Assembly (NCBI RefSeq): GCF_017873565.1
Contig: NZ_JAGGKH010000014.1
Span: forward strand, 62,001-126,000
Source: Lederbergia galactosidilytica
Lineage (GTDB): Bacteria; Bacillota; Bacilli; Bacillales; Bacillaceae_C
Reading direction: 5' to 3'
DNA: 64,000 bases
The notes beneath the pieces are model-generated. The model ran no database searches and was not told the DNA's origin. It saw only the letters and a list, made by a program, of their open reading frames with translations. Position numbers and translations under genes: made by a program. How positions within the stretch are numbered: position 1 is the stretch's first letter; each line of letters starts with the position of its first letter. Shown here piece by piece: positions 53,882 to 63,325 of the stretch.

Positions 53882-54250
53882 TAAGAAAAAGGAGAGTTTT
53901 CAAAAGTGATTCATCAACTTTGGGAAACTTCTTCTTTTTTTATTCCGTAAAAAATTAGATGATTATTTCTGCTAAAAATGCAAATGACAATAGTCAACAA
54001 ACAGGTATATATATTTAATTGAAATGGCTCCGTAAAACCTCTAATAATTACGGGAATTATCCTCTAGTTTAGTAGGTATAAATTGAAAGCGATTTCAATT
54101 ACTATTGTTTCTAAAGGAGGAAAGAAATATGGCAGAAATACGAAGGTATTGATAGCGGATTCTTATTACTAATAACCTTTGGATTTTTGGAATCTGTTAA
54201 ACAAGAATCAATTCAGTTGCTCTAAATTTGAGAAATAAGGGGGAAGAAAG
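53882..54250. other. Leader region of the first binding-protein gene
   Basis: It contains the promoter segment 54018-54098 (duplicated at 56600-56680), the cre box at 54084, a strong ribosome-binding site AAAGGAGG at 54113, and a seven-codon frame MAEIRRY at 54129-54152, then about 100 bases without recognised content. No further gene. Confidence 0.6.
54084..54097. promoter_or_regulatory. CcpA catabolite-response element (cre), first copy
   Basis: TGAAAGCGATTTCA matches the consensus TGWNANCGNTNWCA completely and lies in a near-palindrome TTGAAAGCGATTTCAA. It is placed directly downstream of TATAAA, where CcpA would repress on preferred sugars. Confidence 0.8.
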
Positions 54251-55942
54251 ATGTTTAGACGTAAATGGTCTTTATGGTCACTCATGCTAATTTTATTAAT
54301 TGGTTTTACTCTCTCCGGCTGTAGCGATGCTTCAGATAAAAAGGTGGATGGCTCGGGAAATTCTAAAAAAAGCTCGAAGCCTACTGATGAGCCAATTACC
54401 TTAACTATCTTTAATGCGGATTTGACGACGGATGTACCCTTTGATGACCCAGTGGCCCAGGAAATTACGAAAAGGACAGGGATCAAACTTGATATCCAAC
54501 ATCCTGTTGGTGGAGATGATCAGGCAATTCCACTGATGATTGCTAGTGGAGAGTACCCTGATATGATTTTTGCTAAAGGAGATATTGGGAAATTAATTGA
54601 AGCTGGTGGGGTCATTAAGCTTGATGATTTAATTGAGGAAAAAGGCAATAATCTAAAGAAAATGTATGGTGATCAGCTCGATCGCTTGCGGAATTCGCTT
54701 GATGATCCAAGTATTTATACAGTTGGGACTTATGGTGTAGAAGAAGCGCATTGGACAACAAGTGGAACAACGTCCATACAGTTAGATGTTCTTCGGGAAC
54801 TAGATTATCCTGAAATTAGAACGATCTATGACTTTGAGGAAGCTTTAAAGGATTATATTGCAAAATATCCAGAGATTGATGGCCAAAAAACAATTGGACT
54901 TTCTTTGTTAGGTAGTGATTGGCGTTGGTTAATTACAGTTGGAGATCCAGCCGGAGCCGCTCTAGGTATTCCTGGTGATGGTCAATGGGCAATTAACGAT
55001 GAGACTGGGGAAGCAAATTATAAGTTTACCGTACCTGAGATTAAAGAATATTTTAAATGGCTAAATCACATGAATGATATTGGCTTACTTGATCCGGAAT
55101 CATTTACACACACTGAAGATACTTATATTGCAAAACTATCTTCCGGTCGGGTATTGGGAATTGCAGACCAGGATTGGAATTATGGAGCTGCAGACAAAGC
55201 TCTTAAAGCGGACGGTAAGTTTTGGAGAACGTACGCTCCACTACCTGTTACTGTGAATGAGAAATATAAATCTCAAGCCTTAAAAGATTATGGATATTCT
55301 GGTGGATGGGGTATCTCGATTAGTTCCACCTCAGAATATCAAGAAGAGGCGTTTGAATTCCTAGACTGGATGGCTTCTGAAGAAGCACAAATCCTTGTAA
55401 ACTGGGGAATTGAAGGCGAAAACTATGATGTCGTCGATGGAAAAAGAGTGTTACAGGATGACGATAAACAACAACGAAATACCGATTCTGAATATCCAGA
55501 AAAAACAGGTGTAGGTCAATATGTCTATCCATTCCCACAATGGGGAAATGGGGCAGTTGATTCAACGGATAATCCAATCTCACCCGACACACAAGAAGAT
55601 ATCATTGCTACCTATACAGATGCGGAAAAAGAAGTTCTCAAAGAATATGAAATGGAGAGTTGGATTGACTGGTTCCCTTCTACAGAAGAATTAGGAATTT
55701 CAAACCATGGACAAGCTTTTAATTATACAATTCCTAGTAATAGTGATTTACAAATCATTCAACAAAAAGCGGATGATTATACAGAACAAAAAATTACCCA
55801 GGCGATACTTGGAAAACCTGCTGATTTTGACAAGGCTTGGGATGAAATTCAAGCCAAGCTAATTGAAATGGATATTGAAAAGGCTAATAAGGAAATGACA
55901 AAAATGACTCAAGATAAGATGGAATTATGGGGAACTAAATAA
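54251..55942 (+). CDS. LplA-type ABC sugar-binding lipoprotein (1)
   Basis: 563 residues, ATG behind AAGGGGGAAG. Signal peptide with lipobox LSGC (cleavage before Cys23 or so), then a polar linker and the extracellular solute-binding family 1 fold of the large LplA/YtcQ subclass, with AIPLMIASGEYPDMIFAKGDIGKLIEAGG and SSTSEYQEEAFEFLDWMASEEAQ. It binds oligosaccharides for import. It is highly similar (roughly four of five residues by eye) to the gene at 58850. Between it and the permease genes lies a dead GH43 gene. Confidence 0.92.
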   Translation: MFRRKWSLWSLMLILLIGFTLSGCSDASDKKVDGSGNSKKSSKPTDEPITLTIFNADLTTDVPFDDPVAQEITKRTGIKLDIQHPVGGDDQAIPLMIASGEYPDMIFAKGDIGKLIEAGGVIKLDDLIEEKGNNLKKMYGDQLDRLRNSLDDPSIYTVGTYGVEEAHWTTSGTTSIQLDVLRELDYPEIRTIYDFEEALKDYIAKYPEIDGQKTIGLSLLGSDWRWLITVGDPAGAALGIPGDGQWAINDETGEANYKFTVPEIKEYFKWLNHMNDIGLLDPESFTHTEDTYIAKLSSGRVLGIADQDWNYGAADKALKADGKFWRTYAPLPVTVNEKYKSQALKDYGYSGGWGISISSTSEYQEEAFEFLDWMASEEAQILVNWGIEGENYDVVDGKRVLQDDDKQQRNTDSEYPEKTGVGQYVYPFPQWGNGAVDSTDNPISPDTQEDIIATYTDAEKEVLKEYEMESWIDWFPSTEELGISNHGQAFNYTIPSNSDLQIIQQKADDYTEQKITQAILGKPADFDKAWDEIQAKLIEMDIEKANKEMTKMTQDKMELWGTK

Positions 55943-55960
55943 CTGTAATTTTTTAATAAT

Positions 55961-55989
55961 AAAGGAGCCTTCTCTTTTGGGGTTCCTTC
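55961..55989 (+). terminator. Possible terminator after binding-protein gene 1
   Basis: AAGGAGCC pairs imperfectly with GGGTTCCTT across a T-rich loop. Only a weak T-rich tail follows. Confidence 0.45.
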
Positions 55990-56040
55990 TTGCTACTCAG
56001 TAAATTAGTTAGATGAGTCTATATATACTTTCTAATTACA

Positions 56041-56482
56041 AGTACCTTTGCATACTTTCCGGGCATGCCTATTTTTCATAGAAAGACTTGGTGAAATGGC
56101 AGCAAATAGGTCACGTATTCGCAAATGAAAGCTAGCTACCTTTAACTAGAGAAAATGTAGGGAGTGGATCGCAGGGAATTTATGTTATTACAAAGGTATT
56201 TTCTATGTGATTACAACCGATAATACTACGAATTCAATTTTTTGTTCCTGTTAAAATCTCCTGGAACCATGGTCTGATCCTATAAATATTGAGAATTGGG
56301 CAGAATTGATCCCCCTTTATATTTCCATAATAATGGTAGAGTTTATCTAACTAATAATCATGCGATCAATAAGGACGTCTTAAATGAAGAATTGACGATT
56401 CACTCAATTAAATAGTGAATGTAGAAGTTATACTGAGGCGAGGTAGCCTCACCTATATGAGAAAAGTATCTTTACTAGATAG
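56041..56482 (+). pseudogene. GH43 glycosidase (beta-xylosidase/arabinosidase-like) relic
   Basis: Pieces appear in order but in different frames: STFAYFPGMPIFHRK, shift, DLVKWQQIGHVFANE, stop, LPLT; then YYKGIFYVITTDNTTN, shift; LGRIDPPLYFHNNGRVYLT; later PHLYEK. These match the N-terminal five-bladed propeller of GH43 enzymes (FPGVPIFHSKDLVNW..IGHVL, YYVVTT, IDPSLFFDDDGRVYLT, EAPHLYKKDG). The active-site aspartate of the DPSLFFD motif survives in part. At least four stops or frameshifts make it non-functional. Confidence 0.82.
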
Positions 56483-56599
56483 GTTGAAAAAGGTCTGTTA
56501 CAAAATATAAATTTTGATAATAATTGGGTAGCATTTAATCGACTGGGAACCGACAATCGAGTGTTTTTTCTCTTAAAATAGCTATTTGCATTTTTTATT

Positions 56600-56680
56600 G
56601 GTTGAATTTCGACATAAAACCTCTAATTTTTACAGGAAATTTACACTTTTTTAATGGGTATAAACGGAAAGCGATTTCAG
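56600..56680. promoter_or_regulatory. Promoter region of the permease operon, with cre-like box
   Basis: It resembles 54018-54098: TAAAACCTCTAAT, TACRGGAAT, GGTATAAA and the box GGAAAGCGATTTCA at 56666-56679, which differs from the upstream cre only at its first base. The permease start is 208 bases downstream. Confidence 0.7.
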
Positions 56681-56715
56681 ATAACATGATAGATAAAGAT
56701 ATGGTAGAAATTTGG

Positions 56716-56860
56716 CTAGCTCTAGCGCTTAGCCCTGAGAAGCTCACAGGGTGTGGGGGCAGCGGCGTTGCGCCAGGACGGCATGCATTTACCGATGTTC
56801 TACTGAATATTTCTTATTTCAGAACATTTGCTTGTCGGGGCTGACCAAGGCGCTTGTGCA
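56716..56860 (+). repeat. Dispersed repeat, family 2, copy B (in the permease leader)
   Basis: It begins CTAGCTCTAGCGCTTAGCCC and ends GGGGCTGACCAAGGCGCTTG, and shares GGCGTTGCGCCAGGACGGC with 22196-22372. TGTTCT...AGAACA near 56798-56827 forms a hairpin inside. It lies between the promoter region and the permease start codon. Confidence 0.78.
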
Positions 56861-56887
56861 TTTCTTAGTAGATAAGGGGGGAAAGGT

Positions 56888-57841
56888 GTGGCAAAAACAG
56901 CTATAGAATTGAAAGGAAAAACAAATAAGCCATTAAATAATACTTGGAAGAAGATCAAAGGGCAAAAGGCTTTGATTTTAATGTCTTTTCCATTTGTCAT
57001 TTGGTTAATCGTTTTCAAGTACATACCTCTCGGTGGATGGACGATGGCTTTTCAAGATTATTCTCCTGCAAAAGGGTTTTTAGACCAAGAGTGGGTAGGG
57101 TTAAAGCATTTTAAAGTTCTTTTCAAAGAGGATTTATTTTATCAATCTTTAACAAACACATTGGGGATGGGGATTTTAGGTCTTGTTTTCGGAACGATTA
57201 CATCTATCGGTTTTGCTTTATTAATTAATGAAGTAAGATTAGTTAGATTTAAGAAATTAACGCAAACGATTTCCTATTTACCCCATTTTGTTTCATGGGT
57301 GATTGTAGCGAATATTGTCACAACGATGTTAGCTCCAGAAGGAATTGTGAATAATTTATTAATGGCTACGAATCTAATTGATAAACCGATTGGCTTTATG
57401 TCGAATCCTAATATGTTTTGGGGGATTGTGACAGCGGCTGATGTGTGGAAAGAAACTGGTTGGAATGCAATCATCTATTTAGCGGCAATGACGGGGGTAG
57501 ACCCGCAATTATATGAGGCAGCAAAAGTAGATGGGGCAAGTCGCTGGAAACAAATGTGGCATATTACATTACCAAGTATACGACCAGTCATTATCGTGTT
57601 ATTAATTCTAAACATTGGAAACTTAATTAATATTGGCTTTGAAAAACAAATGTTATTAGGAAATAATATTGTTGCGGAAAAAGCATTAGTGATTGATTTG
57701 TATGCATTAAATTATGGGATTGGTATGTTCCGATATTCTTTCGGTACAGCAATTGGAATTTTCAAATCTGTCATTAGCGTGATATTAATCGTTATCTTTA
57801 ATAATCTTGCCAAGAAAACAGGGGATGGCGGAATCTATTAA
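56888..57841 (+). CDS. LplB-type ABC sugar permease
   Basis: 317 residues, GTG start with GGGGGGAAAG upstream. Six membrane helices. KYIPLGGWTMAFQDY, an ISYLPHFVSWVIVANI segment and the EAA loop YEAAKVDGASRWKQMWHITLP are typical of the LplB/YtcP-like binding-protein-dependent permeases. With the following gene it forms the membrane channel of an oligosaccharide importer. No ATPase is encoded here; MsmX-type proteins serve such systems. Confidence 0.93.
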   Translation: MAKTAIELKGKTNKPLNNTWKKIKGQKALILMSFPFVIWLIVFKYIPLGGWTMAFQDYSPAKGFLDQEWVGLKHFKVLFKEDLFYQSLTNTLGMGILGLVFGTITSIGFALLINEVRLVRFKKLTQTISYLPHFVSWVIVANIVTTMLAPEGIVNNLLMATNLIDKPIGFMSNPNMFWGIVTAADVWKETGWNAIIYLAAMTGVDPQLYEAAKVDGASRWKQMWHITLPSIRPVIIVLLILNIGNLINIGFEKQMLLGNNIVAEKALVIDLYALNYGIGMFRYSFGTAIGIFKSVISVILIVIFNNLAKKTGDGGIY

Positions 57842-57859
57842 GACAAGGAGGAAACCAAA

Positions 57860-58747
57860 ATGCAACGTTTCAAGAAGATTACACTATTTGACCTTATCCT
57901 TTCCATCGGCATGATCATCGTCATTATTATTACGCTATACCCCTTCCTCAATATATTGGCCATTTCACTGAATAATGCCGTTGATACAGCTAAAGGTGGT
58001 ATTCATATTTGGCCAAGGCAATTTACATTTGCGAATTACACGGAGATTTTTGGAAGTAATGACAGGCTTTTAAAAGCTTTCATTATGTCTGTTACAAGAA
58101 CAGTTGTAGGGACAGCAACCGGCATTATCGCTAGTACGATGTTGGCTTATACATTAAGTAGAAAAGACTTTGTTTTCAATAAACCAATCGCGATTCTCCT
58201 CGTATTAACAATGTTTGTTAGTGGAGGATTGATTCCCGATTATATGTTGATTCGAAATCTGGGCTTAATCAATGAATTTGCGGTATACATTTTGCCGATG
58301 TTAATTAGTGCTTTTAATGTAATCATCATTCGTTCCTTTATGGATAATTTACCGAAGGCATTGGAAGAATCAGCTAAAATGGATGGAGCAAATGATTTTA
58401 CAATCTTTGCTCGGATCATCTTACCCTTGTCCATGCCTGTAATTGCGACCATTTCACTATTCTTAGCTGTTGGTCAATGGAACAGTTGGTTTGATACCTA
58501 TTTGTATGCAAGGTCTAATGAAAATCTCACAACTCTACAATACGAATTAATGAAAATATTAGATAATGCGAGCACATCAGGAGGGGCTGGTATTAATTCG
58601 CAAAATGCCGAATTTATTGCCAAACAGACGAATCCACAATCTTTAAAAATGGCAATTACCATTATTGCCACAGTTCCAATCTTAATGGTCTATCCTTTCC
58701 TGCAAAAATACTTTGTTACAGGATTAACATTAGGAGCTGTTAAATAA
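57860..58747 (+). CDS. LplC-type ABC sugar permease
   Basis: 295 residues, ATG behind AAGGAGG, 18 bases after the previous gene. Six membrane helices with LYPFLNILAISLNNA near the start, SGGLIPDYMLIRNLGL, and the EAA loop EESAKMDGANDFTIFARIILPLSMP. The final PFLQKYFVTGLTLGAVK is a conserved ending of the LplC/YesQ class. It pairs with the upstream permease; the binding protein follows after 100 bases. Confidence 0.93.
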   Translation: MQRFKKITLFDLILSIGMIIVIIITLYPFLNILAISLNNAVDTAKGGIHIWPRQFTFANYTEIFGSNDRLLKAFIMSVTRTVVGTATGIIASTMLAYTLSRKDFVFNKPIAILLVLTMFVSGGLIPDYMLIRNLGLINEFAVYILPMLISAFNVIIIRSFMDNLPKALEESAKMDGANDFTIFARIILPLSMPVIATISLFLAVGQWNSWFDTYLYARSNENLTTLQYELMKILDNASTSGGAGINSQNAEFIAKQTNPQSLKMAITIIATVPILMVYPFLQKYFVTGLTLGAVK

Positions 58748-58849
58748 GGTATCAATTTTTTTGATATAAATAACAAAAGGGCAAGCGTCCGGTAGCAACG
58801 TAATTTGTTAGTCACTGGGCGTTGAAGCTGGAAAATGAGGGGGAGTAAA

Positions 58850-60526
58850 ATGTTTAGACGTAAATGGCCATTATGGTCACTCATGTTGGTATTCATTGCC
58901 GGTCTAACGCTAGCAGGTTGTAGTAGTGATTCAGATAAGAAGAAGGCGGATGGATCAGGCGGTTCTAAGGATGACCCGATTACATTGACTTTCTTTAATG
59001 CAGACTTGACCACAGATGTATCGTTCGATGACCCTGTTGCAAAGAAAATTACAGAGAAAACAGGTATCGTTCTTGATATCGAGCATCCAGTTGGTGGAGA
59101 CGAGCAAGCAATCCCACTCATGATTGCAAGTGGGGAATACCCTGACATGATTTACGCTAAAGGGGATATTGGTAAACTTATTGAAGCTGGCGGTGTAATT
59201 AAGCTTGATGATTTAATTGAAGAAAAAGGCGAAAATTTGAAAAAGATGTATGGTGATCAAATCGATCGTCTACGTAATTCAATTGATGATCCTAGCATTT
59301 ATACAGTAGGAACTTATGGTGTAGAAAATGCTTATTGGTCGACTAGTGGTACAATGTCGTTACAATTAGATGTCCTACGTGAACTAGGTTACCCTGATAT
59401 TAAAACACTAGATGATTATGAAAAAGCATTAAAGGATTATATTGCTAAACATCCAGAAGTGGATGGACAAAAGACCATTGGTTTGTCCCTATTAGGTAGC
59501 GATTGGCGTTGGTTAATTACCGTTGGAAACCCAGCTGGTTTCTCACTTGGTATTCCCGATGATGGTCAATGGGCGATCAATGATGATACGGGAGAAGCGA
59601 CTTATAAATTTATGGTGCCGGAGATTAAAGAATATTTTAAATGGCTAAACCATATGAATGATATTGGTTTACTTGACCCGGAATCTTTCACCCAAACTCA
59701 TGATACGTATATTTCCAAGTTATCATCTGGTCGAGTATTAGGTATTGCTGACCAAGATTGGAATTTCCAAGACGCAGACAAAGCATTAAAAGCAGATGGT
59801 AAGGACTGGAGAACTTATGCTCCACTACCTGTTACATTAGATGAAAGCTACAAATCTCAAGGCTTAAAGGATTATGGTTTTGCTGGTGGTTGGGGAATTT
59901 CTATTAGTTCCACTTCGGAATATCAAGAAGAGGCATTTGAATTCCTTGATTGGATGGCTTCTGAAGAAGCACAAATTCTTTTGAATTGGGGAATTGAAGG
60001 GGTTAACTATGATGTTGTTGATGGGAAAAGAGTATTGAAAGATGAAGATAAAGAACAAAGAAAAACAGATGCTAAGTATCCAGAGAAAACAGGTGTAGGT
60101 CAATATGTCTATCCGTTCCCTCAGTGGGGAAATGGTGCAGTTGATTCAACAGGAAACCCAATCTCTCCTGATACACAAGAGGATATTATCGCAACATATA
60201 CAGATGCGGAAAAAGAAGTGATAAGTGAATATGGAATGAAGAGTTGGGTTGATTGGTTCCCATCTACCGAAGAATTAGGTATTTCTAAGCATGGATCAGC
60301 TTCTAACTACACAATTCCAAACAATAGTGATTTACAAACAATCCAACAAAAAGCGGATGATTTTGTAGAACAAAAAATTACCCAAGCGATTCTTGGTAAA
60401 CCAGCTGACTTTGACAAAGCCTGGGATGATATTCAAGCTGAGCTTATCAAAATGGATATTGAAAAGGCTAATGCAGAAATGACAAAAATTACCCAAGATA
60501 CAATGGAGTTATGGGGTACAAAATAA
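58850..60526 (+). CDS. LplA-type ABC sugar-binding lipoprotein (2)
   Basis: 558 residues from the ATG at 58850, with GAGGGGGAG upstream (the frame opens five codons earlier, inside that site). Lipobox LAGC follows the signal peptide; a short linker leads to the large LplA-type fold, with the same conserved blocks as the protein at 54251. The two differ mainly in the linker and at scattered surface positions. Being directly behind the permeases, this is probably the original partner. A good terminator follows. Confidence 0.92.
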   Translation: MFRRKWPLWSLMLVFIAGLTLAGCSSDSDKKKADGSGGSKDDPITLTFFNADLTTDVSFDDPVAKKITEKTGIVLDIEHPVGGDEQAIPLMIASGEYPDMIYAKGDIGKLIEAGGVIKLDDLIEEKGENLKKMYGDQIDRLRNSIDDPSIYTVGTYGVENAYWSTSGTMSLQLDVLRELGYPDIKTLDDYEKALKDYIAKHPEVDGQKTIGLSLLGSDWRWLITVGNPAGFSLGIPDDGQWAINDDTGEATYKFMVPEIKEYFKWLNHMNDIGLLDPESFTQTHDTYISKLSSGRVLGIADQDWNFQDADKALKADGKDWRTYAPLPVTLDESYKSQGLKDYGFAGGWGISISSTSEYQEEAFEFLDWMASEEAQILLNWGIEGVNYDVVDGKRVLKDEDKEQRKTDAKYPEKTGVGQYVYPFPQWGNGAVDSTGNPISPDTQEDIIATYTDAEKEVISEYGMKSWVDWFPSTEELGISKHGSASNYTIPNNSDLQTIQQKADDFVEQKITQAILGKPADFDKAWDDIQAELIKMDIEKANAEMTKITQDTMELWGTK

Positions 60527-60533
60527 TATCATT

Positions 60534-60568
60534 AAACAGGCGGAGATCATGGTTTCTTCGTCTGTTTT
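60534..60568 (+). terminator. Terminator of the permease/binding-protein operon
   Basis: AAACAGGCG pairs with CGTCTGTTT (one G-U pair), followed by TTTAATTT. Confidence 0.85.
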
Positions 60569-61117
60569 TTAATTTGCGTAATAAGTAAAGGTTTTATAAA
60601 AACAGTTACACATTACAATGTTTCCCTTTAGACTAGTATTAATAGGGAAATCAGAAAATTAAATCACTTGTTTTTTTACCAAAGAGAAGGTATATTATTA
60701 GGTATTTTAAAAACTGGGTGTTTGGATTATCGTGTGGGACAGATGAAGTGCTTAGTCATTCCTAGTAAATCCTTCTCTGGGGACAAAGGGAGCTGCTCAA
60801 AAAGTCCAGTTCATAATAACTTCAGATTCCGCGGGCAATTGTCAAATCTTCTAGGACAGTCTTTTGGAATCTCATATATAGAACCTACTTTGTATCAAAG
60901 GGTAATGAAAATCCTTAATTTTTTCGTTTTCCATTGATCTTCGTCAAGGTTTCGATGATCCGTGAAAAACACTAGGGTATCAAAGGCCGAGAGCGCTAAC
61001 GCAACTCCGTCCTGAACGAAGGACGAGCTTCTTGTAAGCATGTGGAAAGGGAGCATATTCCATATGCTTTTCCAGTTATCTAGGAATCTTTTAACCTATG
61101 TAGAAAGGAAAGATTGG
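60569..61117. other. Intergenic stretch with hairpin-rich sequence
   Basis: The open frame 60668-60937 has no ribosome-binding site or family features. Around 60985-61045, GCCGAGAGCGCTAACGC and GTCCTGAACGAAGGACGAGCT form hairpins and may be a fragment of a repeat. Nothing else recognised. Confidence 0.4.
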
Positions 61118-61672
61118 ATGAGGAAAAATTATGAAACAAAGCATATTTTTATGGCGATCGCGATCTGCTTCATTCTAGCTTCACCGATCATTATTATTTA
61201 TATCCCAATGATGTTTGCCCAATTCTTTCATTATACACCAAAGGTTTGGCAGGTTTTTGTCCCAATGGAAAATTACTTAGTATGTGCTGTTGGACTTATC
61301 TTTCTTATTGCAGCTTTCTTTCTTCTTTTCTTCTTAGATTTTCATAAAAAGTCGATTGCAATTTTTCTACTTCTACTCGTACTATCAATAGCTTCCTTTT
61401 ATATTATGACACAATCTTATCAGCGATTAGCAGAGGATCATCTATCTTACCAGCAGCTTTTTACAACACATCAGTATTCTTATCGTTGGGAAGATGTAAA
61501 GGAAGTCAGGCAAACGATAGAGAAGGAGGGACATTCAAAATATACATTTGTTTTTCACGATGGAAATAATCTAACAATTGGTGAAGATGGCTATTTTAAG
61601 GAAATTAAAAATAAAGTAATTAATACATTGGAAAATAATAAGATTGAATTTGTCCAAATAAGGTTAGAATAA
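61118..61672 (+). CDS. Membrane protein of unknown function
   Basis: 184 residues from the ATG at 61118, with AAAGGAAAG upstream (the frame opens 26 codons earlier without a site). Three membrane helices at about 10-30, 48-70 and 77-97. The C-terminal 85 residues are soluble, with HQYSYRWEDVKEV and FVFHDGNNLTIGEDG, which looks like a PH-like beta domain. No family assigned. Confidence 0.65.
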   Translation: MRKNYETKHIFMAIAICFILASPIIIIYIPMMFAQFFHYTPKVWQVFVPMENYLVCAVGLIFLIAAFFLLFFLDFHKKSIAIFLLLLVLSIASFYIMTQSYQRLAEDHLSYQQLFTTHQYSYRWEDVKEVRQTIEKEGHSKYTFVFHDGNNLTIGEDGYFKEIKNKVINTLENNKIEFVQIRLE

Positions 61673-61805
61673 ATAAGATTTCTCTAGGGAGTTTTATAAC
61701 TGAAATATGTACGTTCCCGATACTTCCAATATTTGGTTTAAAGAAGCATGCCGACTTATCATTGTTCATAGAGTGTAAAAGAGGTATGATCAGGGAGGTT
61801 GGAAA

Positions 61806-62174
61806 ATGGGAATAAGATTGATAAAAATTGCCGTCATCTATTTCTTCATTGGGCTTTTATTTGGATTATATATGTCGGTCACACATGTTTTTAAATTAGC
61901 CACTGTTCATGTCCATGTAAATTTACTTGGATGGATGTCCCTAGCTATAATTGGTTTAATTTATATTCAATTTCCGAAACTTGAAAGAACACCTGCTGCG
62001 AAAATTCACTTTTGGCTGCATAATATTGGCTTACCGATTATGATGATTGGAATTGCGTGTGCAATATTAGGGATAAGTCCTATCTTTTTCCCCATTGCGA
62101 CAGTAGGCGGAGCGATAACCATTTTAGGCGTGTTATTTTTTGGGTATAATATTTTATGGCATTTACGTACTTGA
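61806..62174 (+). CDS. Small membrane protein related to haem-copper oxidase subunit I
   Basis: 122 residues, ATG behind GGGAGG. Four membrane helices. VTHVFKLATVHVHVNLLGWMSLAIIGLIYIQFPKL contains closely spaced histidines in a helix pattern resembling the NorB/CcoN type of subunit I (H.H...LGW). The later HFWLHNIGLPIMMIGI supplies another histidine. It is too short for an oxidase; bacillar proteins of this kind are often annotated cytochrome-c oxidase-like, but their role is unknown. Monocistronic. Confidence 0.65.
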   Translation: MGIRLIKIAVIYFFIGLLFGLYMSVTHVFKLATVHVHVNLLGWMSLAIIGLIYIQFPKLERTPAAKIHFWLHNIGLPIMMIGIACAILGISPIFFPIATVGGAITILGVLFFGYNILWHLRT

Positions 62175-62359
62175 TCAAAACTAGCAAGCGTCTTATCTTC
62201 ACTATTTGAAGTTAGGCTGCTTTTTTGTCTAACTAGTGGCTTACTTTTAAATTTAAAGCTTCTCGCTTATCTTGATAGTCGCCGGTTAAGGTGTTCTTAT
62301 TTCTGACCATCTTTCCTTTTGTTCATACAATATTGGATAAAGATGTAGGAGATGATGAG

Positions 62360-62692
62360 ATGGCATTATGGATCGATGTGTCGATTCAAAAGCATCAGCT
62401 CAAATTATTTGATGGATCTAGATTGATCAAAACATATCCTGTTGCGCTGGGAAAAATCGTTACGCCTACTCCTCATGGATCTTATAAAATCATTAATAAA
62501 CAGCCCAACCCTGGTGGACCGTTTGGAGTACTCTGGATGGGTTTATCCAAGCCACATTATGGTATTCATGGAACGAATAATCCATCTTCAATTGGGAAGA
62601 GTGTTTCACATGGTTGCATTAGAATGTTTAATCATGATGTATTAGATCTCTCCAATCGTGTATCACTCGGAACACCTGTTGTGATTCATTAA
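62360..62692 (+). CDS. L,D-transpeptidase (YkuD domain)
   Basis: 110 residues from the ATG at 62360, which has GGAG eight bases upstream. The frame also opens at a GTG at 62291, adding a short hydrophobic stretch ([14 protein letters not shown]) that could serve as signal anchor but has a poor ribosome-binding site. The YkuD catalytic motif is complete: [20 protein letters not shown], with the active cysteine and both histidines. Such enzymes cross-link peptidoglycan or coat layers through D- and L-centres. Without the upstream extension it would be cytoplasmic or sporulation-located, so the start matters. Confidence 0.85.
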   Translation: MALWIDVSIQKHQLKLFDGSRLIKTYPVALGKIVTPTPHGSYKIINKQPNPGGPFGVLWMGLSKPHYGIHGTNNPSSIGKSVSHGCIRMFNHDVLDLSNRVSLGTPVVIH

Positions 62693-62698
62693 TTCAGC

Positions 62699-62743
62699 GC
62701 AAAAAGCCCATTTATTCTGTTTCGTTTAGAACGTGGGCTTTTA
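62699..62743. terminator. Terminator between convergent genes
   Basis: AAAAAGCCCA pairs with TGGGCTTTTATT. It serves the transpeptidase gene and, read in reverse, may serve the CBO0543-type gene, whose stop is next to it. Confidence 0.8.
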
Positions 62744-63325
62744 TTATTTTGTCTCGACTTTTTTAACTTTACTTTGCATATGCAGAAAGAGACTTGTAAT
62801 GGCCTTAGAAAATAGAAATAACCCGATATATACAAGAAACATTTTAAAATAACTCATTTTTTCTCCTAGTTGGATGAAATGGATACTGGTCATAATCGGT
62901 TTGAAGACAAAAGCTAAAAAGGCGGCCATAATCATACTATAAAGATAAAAATTCTTTCCGCGTTTTAATGTCCATTGATAAACAAGCATGAATAGAACAG
63001 GTAGTAAGGCGGCATCGAGGGAAAGGGATTGAAAATAGGGAATGATAAAGTAAGGATAGTTTACTAATCCCAAGCGCATACTCACAACGTCAATATAACC
63101 AAACCATACATGGATGTTGAAGCCATAGAAACCTAACAGGAAAATGTTTTTCCTGTCAATGACAAAGAATAAAACAATCAATGGGGCAATCAACATGACG
63201 ATATCAAACCAAAATTGCCATGTATCAACGAAAGAAAATTGATGCCAATAATCTATAGATACTTTATTTAGTTTTTCTTCAGAAGATAGAACTTTTTCAA
63301 ATGCTTTACTTTGATCAGTAGTCAT
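62744..63325 (-). CDS. CBO0543-family membrane protein
   Basis: 193 residues, ATG at 63325 with GGAGTG upstream. Five membrane helices; FVDTWQFWFDIVMLIAPLIVLFFVIDRKNIFLLGFYGFNIHVWFGYID is the conserved beginning of this bacillar/clostridial family of unknown function. A charged C-terminus (KVKKVETK) faces the cytoplasm. Monocistronic and convergent with the transpeptidase gene. Confidence 0.8.
   Translation of the reverse strand: MTTDQSKAFEKVLSSEEKLNKVSIDYWHQFSFVDTWQFWFDIVMLIAPLIVLFFVIDRKNIFLLGFYGFNIHVWFGYIDVVSMRLGLVNYPYFIIPYFQSLSLDAALLPVLFMLVYQWTLKRGKNFYLYSMIMAAFLAFVFKPIMTSIHFIQLGEKMSYFKMFLVYIGLFLFSKAITSLFLHMQSKVKKVETK

Noticed and set aside
60668-60937. Open frame of 89 codons after the second binding-protein gene
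   Set aside because: Cysteine- and serine-rich random-looking translation, no ribosome-binding site, no neighbours in an operon.
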